From: an uncultured Campylobacter sp.
GTDB lineage: Bacteria > Campylobacterota > Campylobacteria > Campylobacterales > Campylobacteraceae
Direction of reading: 5' to 3'
Assembly: GCF_938045405.1 (NCBI RefSeq)
Contig: NZ_CALIMW010000070.1
Span: forward strand, 1 to 38,462
DNA length: 38,462 nt
Shown one piece after another: positions 1-7,456 of this stretch (positions within the stretch are counted from its first letter, which is position 1; every line of letters begins with the position of its first letter). Made by a program: the position numbers and the translations under genes. The notes beneath the pieces were generated by a model that searched no databases, was not told where the DNA came from, and saw nothing but the letters and a program-made list of their open reading frames with translations.

Positions 1-35
1 CTTATCATTTGTTGCGCAAGCCATTATACCAGGGT

Positions 36-851
36 TTAACCCAAACCAAGCTCAGCATGGTCGTATGCGTTCTTAAACGGCGGCTCGGTCGCCTTTTCCT
101 GCGTCACGGCATACTGCAGGTCGCTCAAATTCTCACGAAGCGCATATTCCGACGGCTTTTCATAGACGGTATCGGGCGTATGCTGGACGCTCGACGCCGC
201 ATCGTCCGCATCGCGCTTCCGGCGCATTTCCGCGATGAGGTCAGGCGAGATATGGCAATATCCGTTCGGGTGTTTCGTCAGGTACTCCTGATGGTCTTCC
301 TCTGCCCGATAGAAATTCATGATAGGCCCTTCCTCAATGGCGATCTTGCGCCCGACTTGTTTTTCCAGCAAGGCAAGCGATTCCTTGACCACGGCAGCGT
401 CTTGGCTTTCCGCCCCATCCTTTCCGAGAACGTAGTAGATGCCCGTGCGATACTGGCGACCGCGGTCGTTGCCTTGCTTGTCGATCGAGAACGGATCGAT
501 GATGCGGAAATAATGCGCCAAAATTTCAGGCTCGCTGATGACGTTGGCGTCAAATTTAAGCATTAGCGTCTCGGCGTGATCGCTGCTATGCAGCCCTTCG
601 TAGCTTGCCTTATCGCTCTTGCCGTTGGCGTAGCCCACCTGCGTCGCGACTACGCCGTCAAGCTGCTTGAAATACGCTTCCATACCCCAAAAGCAGCCGC
701 CTGCCAGATAAATTTCTTTCACGTTTGCGTTCATGCCGCCCCCTTTAACTTTAAAATTTGCGTCCGCCGCGCCGCCATCTGCGGCATTTAGCGCGACTAA
801 ATAACCCGCCGCCAAAGCAAAGAGGCAGATTAAAACTTTAGAAATTTTCAT
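36..851 (-). CDS. msrA: Exported peptide methionine (S)-S-oxide reductase MsrA with truncated MsrB tail
   Basis: MsrA reduces methionine-S-sulfoxide in oxidised proteins. The 271-residue product starts with a signal peptide (hydrophobic residues 6-22, likely cleavage near LNA-AD, no lipobox Cys), so it should act in the periplasm. The MsrA domain runs from about 46 to 205 and carries the catalytic GCFWG motif (Cys53) and a second Cys at GYC (Cys199) that could resolve the disulfide. Residues 229-266 (YEKPSE, LQYAVTQ, ATEPPFKN) match the first part of an MsrB domain, but the protein stops at 271, before the MsrB catalytic residues. The family has MsrAB fusions, so this looks like a fusion whose MsrB half is lost or frameshifted. 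The ATG has a good AAAGGA ribosome site 8-9 bases upstream. The MsrA call is firm; the decay reading is inference. Confidence 0.93.
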   Translation of the reverse strand: MKISKVLICLFALAAGYLVALNAADGGAADANFKVKGGGMNANVKEIYLAGGCFWGMEAYFKQLDGVVATQVGYANGKSDKASYEGLHSSDHAETLMLKFDANVISEPEILAHYFRIIDPFSIDKQGNDRGRQYRTGIYYVLGKDGAESQDAAVVKESLALLEKQVGRKIAIEEGPIMNFYRAEEDHQEYLTKHPNGYCHISPDLIAEMRRKRDADDAASSVQHTPDTVYEKPSEYALRENLSDLQYAVTQEKATEPPFKNAYDHAELGLG

Positions 852-1429
852 ATTTGATCCTTTCGTTTTAAATTTTGCGCAATTTTACAATCTCTAAATG
901 AAGCGAGAGTGAAATTTTGCCGGGCTTGATAGCTACCGCAAACAGCGAAATTTAAAGACGCACGAGCGCGGAGCGGTAAAATTTGCCTCGAAATTTTGAG
1001 GCTACGGCAAAATTTTACCGCTAAAGTTGTGAGTCATAATAAAACTACACTAAGACTGCGCTGAAATCTCGCGACGTAATAAAATATACGCTCTAACCGC
1101 GCACGCCGCGCTATTTGCGCAAATTTTAAAATTCCTAGCAAAATACAGCCAAGAGACCTTGTAAATTTAGACCGATAAATTTATACTAAACTGCGCAGAC
1201 ATGGTGACAAACCCAACATTTTGCCGATTAAATTTAAAATTTTCGCGCCGCGGCCGCAAGATAAAATTTCGCAACCATTCAGGAGTGGCGAGTGATTAAA
1301 TTTAGATTGCGTCGCACCGCTACGCAGCGAGCAATGAGATCTGCTCCGGCGCGGTTTTCAAGATTTGCAACGGCATAAAAAGTTACAAAGCTATCACAAT
1401 AAATCCGCCTCACCGCGGGCGAGCAAAAT
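852..1429. other. 578-base spacer between purH and msrA
   Basis: I see no convincing gene here. The spacer is rich in AAATTTT/AAAATTT words and contains one large imperfect inverted repeat (973-1021, listed separately). A short minus-strand open frame overlaps the purH end but has no family resemblance and no ribosome site. Confidence 0.6.
973..1021. repeat. Large imperfect inverted repeat (possible terminator after purH)
   Basis: The left arm GCGGTAAAATTTGCC (973-987) pairs with GGCAAAATTTTACCGC (1006-1021), one base longer. The interior (CTCGAAATTTTGAG) is itself nearly self-complementary, so the hairpin could extend inward. It lies between the purH stop and msrA, both on the minus strand, and so could end or process the purH transcript. 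There is no clean run of T after it on the minus strand, so a classical intrinsic terminator is not certain. Confidence 0.45.
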
Positions 1430-2968
1430 TTAGTGCAAAAAGTGGCGCACTCCCGTAAAATACATCGCCATGCCAAACTCGTCGGCGCTTGCGATCACCT
1501 CATCGTCGCGGATGCTGCCGCCGGGCTGCACGACCGCCGCGACGCCCGCAGCATGGGCGATCTCGATGCTGTCTTTAAACGGGAAAAACGCCTCGCTGGC
1601 AAGCGCGCAGCCGTGCAGATCGACGCCCACATCGCGAGCCTTCGCCACTGCCGCACGTGCAGCGTCCACGCGGCTCGTCATACCCATGCCGATCGCGACC
1701 ATCGCGCGATTTTTGACGTAAACCACGCAGTTGCTCTTCGTAAGTGCGGCGATCTGCCACGCGATTTTTAGATCATCCAGTTCGCTCTCGCTAGCCGCGC
1801 GCCCCGTGACGCAGCGGGCGTTTGCGACCTCGTCCGCGCCCACGTAGTCGCGCTGCTGATATACGAAGCCGCCGTCAATAAATTTAAAATCATACTTGTC
1901 GTTTTCGCGCATTAAAAACTCCCCGCCCTGCTCGAAAATTTTAATACGCTTTTTCTTTTCAAATACCGCAAGCGCCGCGGGCGTAACGCGAGCGGCAAGG
2001 ATAACCTCGACAAAAATTTCATTGATTTTATTCGCTAGCTCCTCGTCCAAAACGCCGTTTATCGCCACGACGCCGCCGTATGCGCTTACGGGGTCGCATT
2101 TTAGCGCCTCGGTGTAGCTTTCAAGCAGGCTCCCCTTTACGGCAAAGCCGCATGGATTGGCGTGCTTGCAGATCGCTACCGCAGGCGCCTCCCCGAAGCT
2201 GCTAGCGAGCATCAGCGCGCCGTGCATATCGGTCATATTGTTAAAGCTCGCCTCGCCCTTTAGGCTCTTAAAGTGCTTGCTAAAAAAGTCCTCGAACTCG
2301 TACAGCGCGCCCTTTTGGTGCGGATTTTCGCCATAGCGGGTATCGAATACTTTGCTACCCGTGATAAATTTTTTCGCGCCGAAGCCGCCGTTAAAGCGCT
2401 CGTTCATATAGTTTGCGATCATCGCGTCGTAGGCTGCGGTGTGCTCATAAGCTTTTATCATTAAATTTTGCCTAAATTTCAGCTTCTCGCTCTCGTCCGC
2501 ACCGCTTAAATTTTGCAAAACCGCGCCGTAATCAAGCGGACTTGTGACGACATAGACGCTAGCAAAATTTTTAGCCGCGCTTCGAACCATCGCAGGGCCG
2601 CCGATGTCGATATTTTCGATAATCTCGGAAAAATCGTCGGTGCGGGCTACGGTCGCTTTAAAAGGATATAAATTTACGCACACGAGATCGATGCCGCCGA
2701 TGCCGTGCTGTGCGGCCTGGCTTACGTGGTTTGCGTCGTTTCGCTTATACAAAATTCCGCCGTGGATCTTCGGATGCAAGGTCTTAACCCGCCCCTCAAA
2801 CATCTCGGGCGAGCCCGAGTATTCGCTAACCTCGAGCACCGCGACGCCGTTTTCGCGCAGAAGCTTAAACGTGCCGCCCGTGCTTAAAATTTCAAATCCG
2901 AGCTTCTGTAGCCCGCGAGCAAACTCTACGACACCCTCTTTATCGCTGACGCTGATTAACGCTCTCAT
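1430..2968 (-). CDS. purH: Bifunctional AICAR formyltransferase / IMP cyclohydrolase
   Basis: PurH catalyses the last two steps of IMP synthesis in the cytoplasm: formylation of AICAR from 10-formyl-THF, then ring closure to IMP. The 512 residues match the usual length. The N-terminal MGS-like cyclohydrolase domain has SVSDKEG (7-12), STGGTFKLL (29-37) and KTLHPKIHGG (62-71). The formyltransferase part has YGENPHQ near 215 and CKHANPCG near 267, the His and neighbouring residues being conserved in the family. The C-terminus ends in the usual MYFTGVRHFLH. The ATG is preceded by AAAAGGAGAAAAG, a strong ribosome site. It lies 16 bases downstream of a lipoprotein gene and may be cotranscribed with it, although the two have no evident link. 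The other purine gene here, purL, is 4.5 kb away. Confidence 0.97.
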   Translation of the reverse strand: MRALISVSDKEGVVEFARGLQKLGFEILSTGGTFKLLRENGVAVLEVSEYSGSPEMFEGRVKTLHPKIHGGILYKRNDANHVSQAAQHGIGGIDLVCVNLYPFKATVARTDDFSEIIENIDIGGPAMVRSAAKNFASVYVVTSPLDYGAVLQNLSGADESEKLKFRQNLMIKAYEHTAAYDAMIANYMNERFNGGFGAKKFITGSKVFDTRYGENPHQKGALYEFEDFFSKHFKSLKGEASFNNMTDMHGALMLASSFGEAPAVAICKHANPCGFAVKGSLLESYTEALKCDPVSAYGGVVAINGVLDEELANKINEIFVEVILAARVTPAALAVFEKKKRIKIFEQGGEFLMRENDKYDFKFIDGGFVYQQRDYVGADEVANARCVTGRAASESELDDLKIAWQIAALTKSNCVVYVKNRAMVAIGMGMTSRVDAARAAVAKARDVGVDLHGCALASEAFFPFKDSIEIAHAAGVAAVVQPGGSIRDDEVIASADEFGMAMYFTGVRHFLH

Positions 2969-2984
2969 CTTTTCTCCTTTTAAT

Positions 2985-3575
2985 TTATTCGCATAATCTT
3001 TTAAAAATCAACTCGCGCATATCGTTTGCGTTAAGCTGAAAATACAAAATCGCCTCGCGGCGAGCCTTTTGATACTCGCGCCTCGTCTTTTCATCCGCCG
3101 CGCCGAGCTTTGCGCCGTTAAATTTCGCCATACGCGCCGAACTCAGCTCTTTTAGCCTCTCGCTGCCCGCAGAGATGCCGCCGCTATAATTAAACCACTC
3201 TTTGCTTTGAAAAATATTAAATAAAATTTGAAAATCTACGAAATTTCCCTTATTGTACTCGGCGCAGACCCCGTTTTTGTGGCTTACGGCGTAGATCGCG
3301 CCGTATCTGCGCTCGAAAAAATATAGTTTTATGAGCTTTGCGTTTTCGTCTAAATTTGCGCCGCTACCGCCTAAAATCGCAAGCTTCGCATCGCCGCGCG
3401 TTTCGTAAGGGCCTAAAATCGCGCCGTTTTCGTAGAGATTTCCGCCGTAAAAAGCGTATTTCGTATCCCCAAGCTCGTCCGAAAGAACGTAGATTTCATC
3501 GCTTGCGGGCGAGTTTTTACCTGCGCAGCCGAGCAGCGACAGAGCAAAAAACAGAGATGAGATAAAAAATTTCAT
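2985..3575 (-). CDS. Lipoprotein of a three-member paralogous family (copy 1)
   Basis: A 196-residue predicted lipoprotein of unknown function. The signal peptide ends in the lipobox SLLGC (Cys17). The mature part resembles the products at 5114-5737 and 5752-6363: an N-terminal YxFYGGNLYENGxxLGxY segment, a central KLYFFERRYGAIY strand region, then NGVCxxYNKGNFVDF containing a single conserved Cys. The C-terminal third (residues 145-196) is charged and probably helical. The ATG is preceded by AAAGGA. Unlike the other two copies, it is separated from the ClpP-fold gene by a 479-base repeat-rich spacer and sits just upstream of purH. I recognise no named domain. Lipidation and paralogy are read from the sequence; the function is unknown. 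Confidence 0.8.
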   Translation of the reverse strand: MKFFISSLFFALSLLGCAGKNSPASDEIYVLSDELGDTKYAFYGGNLYENGAILGPYETRGDAKLAILGGSGANLDENAKLIKLYFFERRYGAIYAVSHKNGVCAEYNKGNFVDFQILFNIFQSKEWFNYSGGISAGSERLKELSSARMAKFNGAKLGAADEKTRREYQKARREAILYFQLNANDMRELIFKRLCE

Positions 3576-4054
3576 CGCAAAAATCCTTTAAATTTTAAAA
3601 TTTTGCCTAATTTATGAAGCGGAATCGGCAAAGCGAAATTTGCTAAATTTACCGCATTTACCGCGCGCAAATTTTAAATTTACTTTTCAAATGCCGCCGC
3701 TTTGCTCGCGCGGACGTAAATTTTAAAATTCTGCGCCGCTTGCAAAGGCTAAATTTAAAAGCCGCGCGCAAAACGTAAATTTAAACTGCAGCGCAAATTT
3801 AGCCGCAAGAACCTACGCAAATCGGTTAAATTTAAAATTTCACGGCGCAGCTTTTATCGCCAAGCTAGGTTGGCGCTTGCTTTTGCCGCTTTTAAAATTT
3901 TAAATTTACCTGCACATCCTATTTTCCAGTTCGTCCATAAGCGCGGCTATGTCATCATCAATCGCACCTTGCGCTGCTGCTCATTTAAATTTTGCGCGCC
4001 GATTTAAATTTTACAAGCCGCAAATTTAAAGCGGCACGAGACCCAAAAACCGCA
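3576..4054. other. 479-base repeat-rich spacer
   Basis: The spacer is packed with AAATTT/TTTAAAATTTT words, including an exact AAATTTTAAAATTT at 3590-3603 and near copies around 3681, 3718, 3832 and 3893. On the minus strand, 3906-3980 can be read as a 24-residue tail ending DELENRMCR and a stop. It has an in-frame stop directly upstream and no good start, so it may be the remnant of a lost gene. No other gene is visible. Confidence 0.55.
3906..3980 (-). pseudogene. Possible 3' remnant of a lost coding sequence
   Basis: This short minus-strand frame reads AAAQGAIDDD then IAALMDELENRMCR and ends at a TAA (3906-3908). It looks like a normal acidic, helical protein C-terminus rather than the surrounding AAATTT-rich filler, but a TGA precedes it in frame and there is no start codon with a ribosome site. 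The spacer could mark a gene eroded down to its tail. The reading is weak; 24 codons can stay open by chance. Confidence 0.2.
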
Positions 4055-5086
4055 CTAAATATAATAGATGCTGTTTTTGATATTTTTGCCGTCGATCTCG
4101 TTTTTGCGCCACGAGCTCTCATCGTTTAGCACGATCCAGCGCTTCTCCTCCTCGCGATAAAACCAGTCCTTGTCGATCTGATAGTAGATCTGGCATCCCG
4201 AAATTTCGATGATGTTGGCGATGTTGTTGTCGTGGTAGTTGTTCTCGTCGAAGTCGGTGAAGGTGCGCTGCCCCATCTCGGCGTAGAGCTCGTTTAAAAT
4301 TTGAAGCATCTCGCTTAGGCGCGTATCCATCTTCTCGACCTGAAGTCCAAGCTCATTAGCCTCTCTAAATAAGATCGGATAGTCGTGCGACGGATAGCCG
4401 CTGTTTAGCTTGTCGCTGATAAAGGCGATCTTTTGCTCATCTTCGAAGTGGTAGCGCAGAATTTCGCGGCAAATTTTAAGCGACAGGCTGCTTGCGCGAT
4501 CGACGGCGCCGAAAACGAGCGGATGGATATATTTATAAAGCTCCTTGTACGGGTTCTCGTCGTTCGGGCGCTCGTTATTTTTCCAAAGCTTCACCACGCG
4601 GCTTAGCTCGTCCATCGAAACGTTGGCTTGATCGTTTGTGTTCGTAACCGGTGAAAGCTCGTGGCGCAGCGAAGTATCGACCGACGTGAGATAGCCTAGC
4701 GGCCCCATTAAAATTTTATTCGCCCCAAGCGCCATCATCGTAGCCGCCGAAGCGCAGTTTGCAGGCACTAGAGCGATCAGCTCGTCGCAGTGGTTGCGCA
4801 GGATCGAAACGATCTTAAGCGATGCTATGCCGCTGCCGCCGTCAGATTTGATGTAAAGGTAGAGTTTTTCGAAATGCTTGCCCTTTAGGTGGTCGTTGAT
4901 ACTGATCGCGTCGTTGCCGCAGACGCTGCCCGCGCCCGAATTGAAGTAGGTAAGCAGCGGCGCGCCCAGATATTTCTCGATATTGGTGATCACCTCTTGC
5001 GTTTGCTTCATCAAGATCGGCGGTTGCTTCGCTGCCTTTTTGGCGCCCTGCTTCTGCGGCTCTTCGTCTTTGGATAAAAATCCCAT
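4055..5086 (-). CDS. SDH-family ClpP-fold serine proteinase
   Basis: This 343-residue cytoplasmic protein has the ClpP/SppA-like crotonase fold seen in the family named after serine dehydrogenase proteinase. Visible motifs are YIKSDGGSG (78-86), equivalent to the oxyanion-loop strand, and CASAATMMALGANKILMGPLG (111-131), where Ser113 sits at the expected nucleophile position. SVDTSL follows, as in the family. The N-terminal 22 residues are a charged, Lys-rich tail without a signal peptide. The C-terminal 60 residues contain a YYQIDKDWFYREEEKRW block. Family members are mostly uncharacterised and some may not be proteases. The ATG has a good AAAGGA site. It lies 27 bases after lipoprotein copy 2 and is probably cotranscribed with copies 3 and 2, which suggests a shared envelope-related job, but that is inference. 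Confidence 0.82.
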   Translation of the reverse strand: MGFLSKDEEPQKQGAKKAAKQPPILMKQTQEVITNIEKYLGAPLLTYFNSGAGSVCGNDAISINDHLKGKHFEKLYLYIKSDGGSGIASLKIVSILRNHCDELIALVPANCASAATMMALGANKILMGPLGYLTSVDTSLRHELSPVTNTNDQANVSMDELSRVVKLWKNNERPNDENPYKELYKYIHPLVFGAVDRASSLSLKICREILRYHFEDEQKIAFISDKLNSGYPSHDYPILFREANELGLQVEKMDTRLSEMLQILNELYAEMGQRTFTDFDENNYHDNNIANIIEISGCQIYYQIDKDWFYREEEKRWIVLNDESSWRKNEIDGKNIKNSIYYI

Positions 5087-5113
5087 GTTTTTCCTTTCGT
5101 GTTGGTTTGGTTT

Positions 5114-5737
5114 TTAAAATTTTATCTTACAAATATCGCGCAATTTGTCCCGGTGCCACTCGATGCTCTCTTTAACCGTATTGCCTAGAGCCGTATGCGG
5201 GCTTTGCAAGAATGCCCTACTATTTTTTAGTCTTGAGCCCACGTATTCATAGCGCGAGATCACGTTTGCGCTCGCGTTTTGCGACACCGAAGCCGAAAAT
5301 GAGTATGAATAAAGCGGCGCGGAGGAAGCGTAGCCGCTAAAGTGCTCTTTTAGGCTTACGAATTTGCCCTCCGCAAAGGCCTTGCAAACGCCGCCGCTTG
5401 CGGAATACTCGGCGATTCGCAGCTCTTTATTGGGCGTAAAAACGTAGATCGTAAATTTATTTAGACCTCGCTGCGAAATTTGATCCTTAGCCATGCCGAC
5501 TCCTCTTTCGTCTGTAAATAGATAGAGATTGGAGCCCTCCTCTTCATATCTTCCTAAGATCGCGTCATCTTTTAAAAGCACGCCGTCTGAAATTTTATAC
5601 TCGGTGACGGTCTCCCCGTCGTAGCTCATCATCACGGAATTTTCCGGATGTAGCTCGGCTTGCGAATACTTTACCTTCATACAGCCTGCGAGCAGCGCGA
5701 CCGCCGCAAGCAGCGCTAAAATTTTAATTTTATCCAT
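5114..5737 (-). CDS. Lipoprotein of a three-member paralogous family (copy 2)
   Basis: A predicted lipoprotein of 207 residues, unknown function. I place the start at the ATG giving MDKIKILALLAAVALLAGC, a textbook lipoprotein signal with lipobox Cys20. The ATG 24 bases further upstream (5761) would add MQINFGGV in front and overlap the preceding gene. A GGGGGAG run stands 3 bases before the chosen start, rather close but usable. The mature part is the most diverged family member: it keeps LKDDAILGRYEEEG, a KFTIYVFTPNKE strand region and GGVCKAFAEGKFVSL with the shared Cys. Residues 140-170 are Ser/Ala-rich. It lies 14 bases after copy 3 and 27 bases before the ClpP-fold gene, so the three form a likely transcription unit. 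Confidence 0.78.
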   Translation of the reverse strand: MDKIKILALLAAVALLAGCMKVKYSQAELHPENSVMMSYDGETVTEYKISDGVLLKDDAILGRYEEEGSNLYLFTDERGVGMAKDQISQRGLNKFTIYVFTPNKELRIAEYSASGGVCKAFAEGKFVSLKEHFSGYASSAPLYSYSFSASVSQNASANVISRYEYVGSRLKNSRAFLQSPHTALGNTVKESIEWHRDKLRDICKIKF

Positions 5738-5751
5738 AACTCCCCCGAAGT

Positions 5752-6363
5752 TTATCTGCAAAAATCGTCTAAGATCATGGTTTTAAGACCCTCGATCGTC
5801 TTTTTGAAAAATCCAGCCACAGCCAACTCCTCCGCAATATATTTCGTATCTTTGCGATCGACCGCTTTTTCAAAATTCATATTTTTATATGCGCTTAGTC
5901 CTTTCGAGCTCATATTTTGCACTAAGCTCTCGCTTTTTGAAATTATACCGTCCGCATAAAGCCAATCGCCGTCTTTGAACATATTTGAAGTATAGTCGAA
6001 ATTTACGTATCTGCCTGCATTATAGACGCTGCAAATCCCATCTTTGTGCCAAATGCTAAATACCATTGCCCTTTCGTCGTTAAAAAGATAAAATTTCATC
6101 CGCTTGGCATTCAGCGCGGACTTGTAATTGTTGCCGTAAGACTTGCCCGCCTCATCGAGCACGAGCATCCTAAACTCGCCTCTATCCATAGAATAGGAGC
6201 CTAAATTTCTGCCGTTTTCATACAGATCCTCGCCCGCAAATTTATAGATCACGGTTTTGTTGCCGTCGTAAAATTTAAACTCCTTGTCGCTCTTAGCCGG
6301 GCGCAATATCCCGCATCCTCCAAGTAGTGCCGCCAAAACAGCTAAAATTATAAAATTTTTCAT
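5752..6363 (-). CDS. Lipoprotein of a three-member paralogous family (copy 3)
   Basis: A predicted lipoprotein of 203 residues, unknown function. The signal peptide ends in LLGGC (Cys17). The mature part has FYDGNKTVIYKFAGEDLYENGRNLGSY, closely parallel to copy 1, then RMKFYLFNDERAMVFSI and DGICSVYNAGRYVNFDY with the shared Cys. The C-terminal segment is helical and charged and also ends in a Cys (DDFCR), as copy 1 does (RLCE). The ATG has a GGAG-type site about 6 bases upstream. It is the first gene of the set copy 3, copy 2, ClpP-fold protein, about 110 bases downstream of the TerB/J-domain gene. Confidence 0.8.
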   Translation of the reverse strand: MKNFIILAVLAALLGGCGILRPAKSDKEFKFYDGNKTVIYKFAGEDLYENGRNLGSYSMDRGEFRMLVLDEAGKSYGNNYKSALNAKRMKFYLFNDERAMVFSIWHKDGICSVYNAGRYVNFDYTSNMFKDGDWLYADGIISKSESLVQNMSSKGLSAYKNMNFEKAVDRKDTKYIAEELAVAGFFKKTIEGLKTMILDDFCR

Positions 6364-6472
6364 TCATCACTCCTTAAATTCTAATCTTTCGCCGCACCTT
6401 GTCGCCGTTTCGCGAGCCCTACATTAAAATTTCAAGGCGTTTTGCGCCCTCAAATTTTAAAATTTGCTCGCC

Positions 6473-7453
6473 CTACTTCTCGCCGAAGCGCTCCTTTAAA
6501 ATTTTATACGCCTCGTTGATCTCCTGAAGCTTCTTCGTGCCCTCCTGGATGATCTCCTCGTCCGCGCCCTTGCCCATCAGGATGTCGGGATGGTATTTTT
6601 TCACGAGCTCGCGATATTTTTTCTTGATCTCGTTAAACGTAGCGTCCTTGGAGAGCCCCAAAATTTCATACGGATCTCTTTTGCTTTTGGCGGAGCCTTG
6701 CGAGCCGCCCGAATAGCCGCCATATCCACTCGAATACCCGCCGTATGAGCCGCCTGAGCTTTGCGAGCCTCCATAGCCCGAACCCGTCGTGCCGCCATAT
6801 CCGTAGCCGGTGCCGCCGCCGTAACTACTGCTTCCGTAACCGCCCGTGCTTCTGCCGCCGTATTTGTCCCAATACCCGCCGCTTCTTGTGCTATAGCCGT
6901 CGTATTCGTCGTAAGCGGAGCTGCTTTGCGCGCCGCCGTTTTCGTAATATGTGCCGTAAAAGCTACGCTCAAAGGTCGCGAATATCTGGCTTTGGATATG
7001 CTCCGCAATGCCCAATCCGTCGCAAATTTGCGAGATCGTACGCCGCTCTGCCGCGCTAAAACCGCGATCGACATAGGCTAAATTTAAAAAGAAATAGATT
7101 AGCCCCGTTTTGCGGCTCGGGCTCGGGCGGTAGGTTTGGTTATATTTTTCGGCAAGCTCGCGCACGTTTGCGAGGTTTTCTTTCTCGAGCTTATAAACGA
7201 GCTTCAGTGCCTCGCGTTCGCGTTCGCCGGCGCCCATTTGGCGCACCAAATCGTCTAAAATTTCGCTTATCATCGCAGCTTCGGACTCGCTTACGTGCCC
7301 GTCGCTTTTGGCGACCTTGGCTAGAAGCGCTACTAAAATTTTAGCTTCTGCTAGCTGCATTCGCGCCTTGCCGCGATAGCCGGAGTTGCCGAGAGCCCCG
7401 CCGATCTGCGCGAAAATATACAGCGCGATTAAAAGAAATATGATGCTAAGCAC
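6473..7453 (-). CDS. DjlA-like membrane co-chaperone: TM segment, TerB-like domain, Gly/Tyr/Ser linker, J domain
   Basis: A 326-residue protein resembling the membrane-anchored DnaJ-like DjlA group, which recruits Hsp70 (DnaK) at the inner membrane. Residues 3-20 form one N-terminal hydrophobic helix. Residues 34-165 resemble a TerB-type helical bundle, with acidic motifs KSDGHVSESE (49-58) and VDRGFSAAE (128-136). Residues 171-255 are almost only Gly, Tyr and Ser. A J domain occupies 259-326 with the HPD tripeptide at 288-290, needed for stimulating DnaK. I chose the GTG at 7453 because it supplies the membrane anchor; it starts 3 bases after the purL stop, implying translational coupling. 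The long GYS linker is unlike typical DjlA and may be a flexible or self-associating tether. Confidence 0.87.
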   Translation of the reverse strand: MLSIIFLLIALYIFAQIGGALGNSGYRGKARMQLAEAKILVALLAKVAKSDGHVSESEAAMISEILDDLVRQMGAGEREREALKLVYKLEKENLANVRELAEKYNQTYRPSPSRKTGLIYFFLNLAYVDRGFSAAERRTISQICDGLGIAEHIQSQIFATFERSFYGTYYENGGAQSSSAYDEYDGYSTRSGGYWDKYGGRSTGGYGSSSYGGGTGYGYGGTTGSGYGGSQSSGGSYGGYSSGYGGYSGGSQGSAKSKRDPYEILGLSKDATFNEIKKKYRELVKKYHPDILMGKGADEEIIQEGTKKLQEINEAYKILKERFGEK

Positions 7454-7456
7454 GCG

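Noticed and set aside
9..566. 185-codon plus-strand open frame opposite msrA
   Set aside because: It is the antisense shadow of a clear MsrA gene; its peptide is rich in Arg/Leu/Ala without motifs.
1279..1476. 65-codon minus-strand open frame overlapping the purH 3' end
   Set aside because: It overlaps purH in another frame, has no ribosome site and no resemblance to a protein family.
6601..7074. 157-codon Ala/Arg/Thr-rich minus-strand frame within the TerB/J-domain gene
   Set aside because: It is an alternative frame of the GGY/GYS repeat region; repeats keep several frames open. The J and TerB domains prove the other frame.
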